A stretch of DNA of 21,725 nucleotides from positions 1 through 21,725 of the IMG/VR virus record IMGVR_UViG_3300028027_000920; one strand, written 5' to 3'. The notes under the pieces were generated by a model. The model saw nothing but the letters and a program-made list of their open reading frames with translations. It had not been told where the DNA came from and ran no database searches. This DNA comes from a virus. The position numbers and the translations under genes are program-made. This document shows positions 20,926-21,725 of this stretch, piece after piece (positions within the stretch are counted from its first letter, which is position 1; the number at the start of each line of letters is the position of its first letter).

Positions 20926-21725
20926 TTACATAAGGTTAGTAACCTTAACGCGACGATAGTATTGGTTGCGGTTGGCAGTGAATGTATCACCGTCAGTTGT
21001 ACCGTTCGACTGAGTTACGAATGGGTTAGCGATCATGCCGTAACGAGTCTTGAAACCAATTTTTGGTTGGAAGGTGTTAGGGTCGATAGCACGAACCATT
21101 TGTAGTGGAACGTATGGGCAATAGAAGATACCAGCGTCATAAGCATTAGCACCCTTATAACCAACAACATAGAACTGCGATGCAGCGCCAGTGTTTGCTG
21201 AGTAAGGATCAACGAATACCTTGTAACGACCGTTCAGCGTACCAACGAAGGTATTGCCTGTGTCATCAACTTGAAGAGTTGGCGAACCATTAAGTGCACC
21301 ACCTGTGTCAAGCATACCTGCCATTGCAAGAGCAGCAGCAACGTCTGACGAACAGATAATGAAGTTACCCTTACCACGACGAGTGTCTTGAGCGATTACG
21401 TTAGCGTCACGTTCGATGTTGAACAGAAGACCCTTGAAACGCTCAACCGACCAACGACCGTTTGAGTCAACGTCAAGATCGAAAGTACCAGCAGTTGCAG
21501 TCGAAGCAGCACCTGTCTTAGCAACCTTGTAGATCGTACGGATAACTTCGCGGTTGATTTCAGCAAGAATTTCTTGTGAAAGGATGTTGGAAAGTTCGCC
21601 TTCAGCGTCAAGACCGTGAATTGCCTTGAGATCTTGAGCGAGTTCTACTGTGTATTCTGCTTTAAGAGCACGTGTCTTAGCAGTTACAGTTGTCTTCTCG
21701 ATCGAGAATGCCATTTCGTTGAAGT
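20926..21725 (-). CDS. 23: Major capsid protein gp23, C-terminal part (5' end outside window)
   Basis: The HK97-fold shell protein of the T4 head. The reading frame is open to the window edge (codons for FNE precede the internal Met at 21714), so the visible ~266 residues are the C-terminal half. The highly conserved gp23 stretch MAFSIEKTTVTAKTRALKAE, then YTVELAQDLKAIHGLDAE, is diagnostic. Further conserved parts are INREVIRTI, the FIICSSDVAAAL segment, and PYVPLQMVRAIDPNTFQPKIGFKTRYG near the end. The internal Met at 21714 should not be taken as the start. It ends before two hairpins, one a strong terminator. Confidence 0.97.
   Translation of the reverse strand, partial: FNEMAFSIEKTTVTAKTRALKAEYTVELAQDLKAIHGLDAEGELSNILSQEILAEINREVIRTIYKVAKTGAASTATAGTFDLDVDSNGRWSVERFKGLLFNIERDANVIAQDTRRGKGNFIICSSDVAAALAMAGMLDTGGALNGSPTLQVDDTGNTFVGTLNGRYKVFVDPYSANTGAASQFYVVGYKGANAYDAGIFYCPYVPLQMVRAIDPNTFQPKIGFKTRYGMIANPFVTQSNGTTDGDTFTANRNQYYRRVKVTNLM

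Noticed and set aside
20926-21714. Complete 262-residue gene starting at Met 21714
   Set aside because: The frame continues upstream without a stop (FNE precedes the Met) and the Met lies within the conserved gp23 stretch, so this is an internal Met of a truncated gene.
1-21725. tRNA genes, insertion sequences, attachment sites, CRISPR arrays
   Set aside because: I saw no tRNA-like cloverleaf in the intergenic gaps (all shorter than about 155 bp), no transposase motifs and no regular repeat-spacer structure.

Overview
The window is a piece of the core genome of a T4-superfamily myovirus (contractile-tailed phage of Gram-negative bacteria). Every gene I can support lies on the minus strand, genes are tightly packed (many ATGA or TAATG stop/start overlaps), and most of the T4 replication, recombination and late-transcription core can be recognised from protein motifs: DNA polymerase gp43, clamp loader gp44/gp62, RegA, sliding clamp gp45, gp46/gp47 nuclease, late sigma gp55, UvsW, UvsY and the capsid protein gp23. 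The accessory set (small heat-shock protein, CobS-like AAA+ ATPase, metallopeptidase/VWA protein, peptide deformylase, ClpP) points to the marine/cyanophage-like or alphaproteobacterial-phage side of the superfamily rather than the coliphage T-evens. That host inference is soft and rests on remembered gene content.

Reading in the direction of transcription (right to left): 21725-20240 holds the end of gp23 and a probable tail-tube-fold protein, separated by a GNRA-loop terminator and an exact T4-type late promoter. 20181-17896 holds uvsY, uvsW and a small Sm-like-looking protein. 17742-12521 holds gp55, a one-TM protein, gp47, gp46, peptide deformylase, an unknown conserved protein and ClpP. 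12483-11475 holds a HAD phosphatase and a secreted/membrane small protein. 11392-3428 holds the peptidase-VWA gene, the CobS-like ATPase, a DUF3310-like protein, gp45, a 60-residue protein, peroxiredoxin, an NAD-dependent epimerase, gp44, gp62 and RegA, closed by a strong terminator. 3339-1859 holds Hsp20, a paralogue of the Sm-like protein and a secreted non-specific nuclease. 1799-1 holds the first two thirds of gp43.

Nine minus-strand promoters of one design (TTGACA/T-like -35, exactly 17 bp, TATAGT/TAGAAT-like -10) divide the genes into short early transcription units. Two exact TATAAATA late boxes sit between genes, one of them superimposed on a sigma70-type box and butting onto a terminator hairpin. 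The DNA-synthesis proteins (gp43, gp44/62, gp45), recombination proteins (gp46/47, UvsW, UvsY) and late-transcription factor gp55 (which in T4 works with gp45) are supplied together. The auxiliary genes add a proteostasis set (Hsp20, ClpP, deformylase, AAA+/VWA pair) and redox/sugar enzymes embedded inside the replication operon.

The most notable non-textbook signals are a consensus sigma70 promoter on the otherwise silent plus strand at 17828-17856, a 12-bp inverted repeat bracketing the -35 box of the cobS promoter, a probable leaderless HAD-phosphatase mRNA, the terminator-overlapping dual promoter before hsp20, the signal-peptide nuclease, and the paired Sm-like-looking paralogues.
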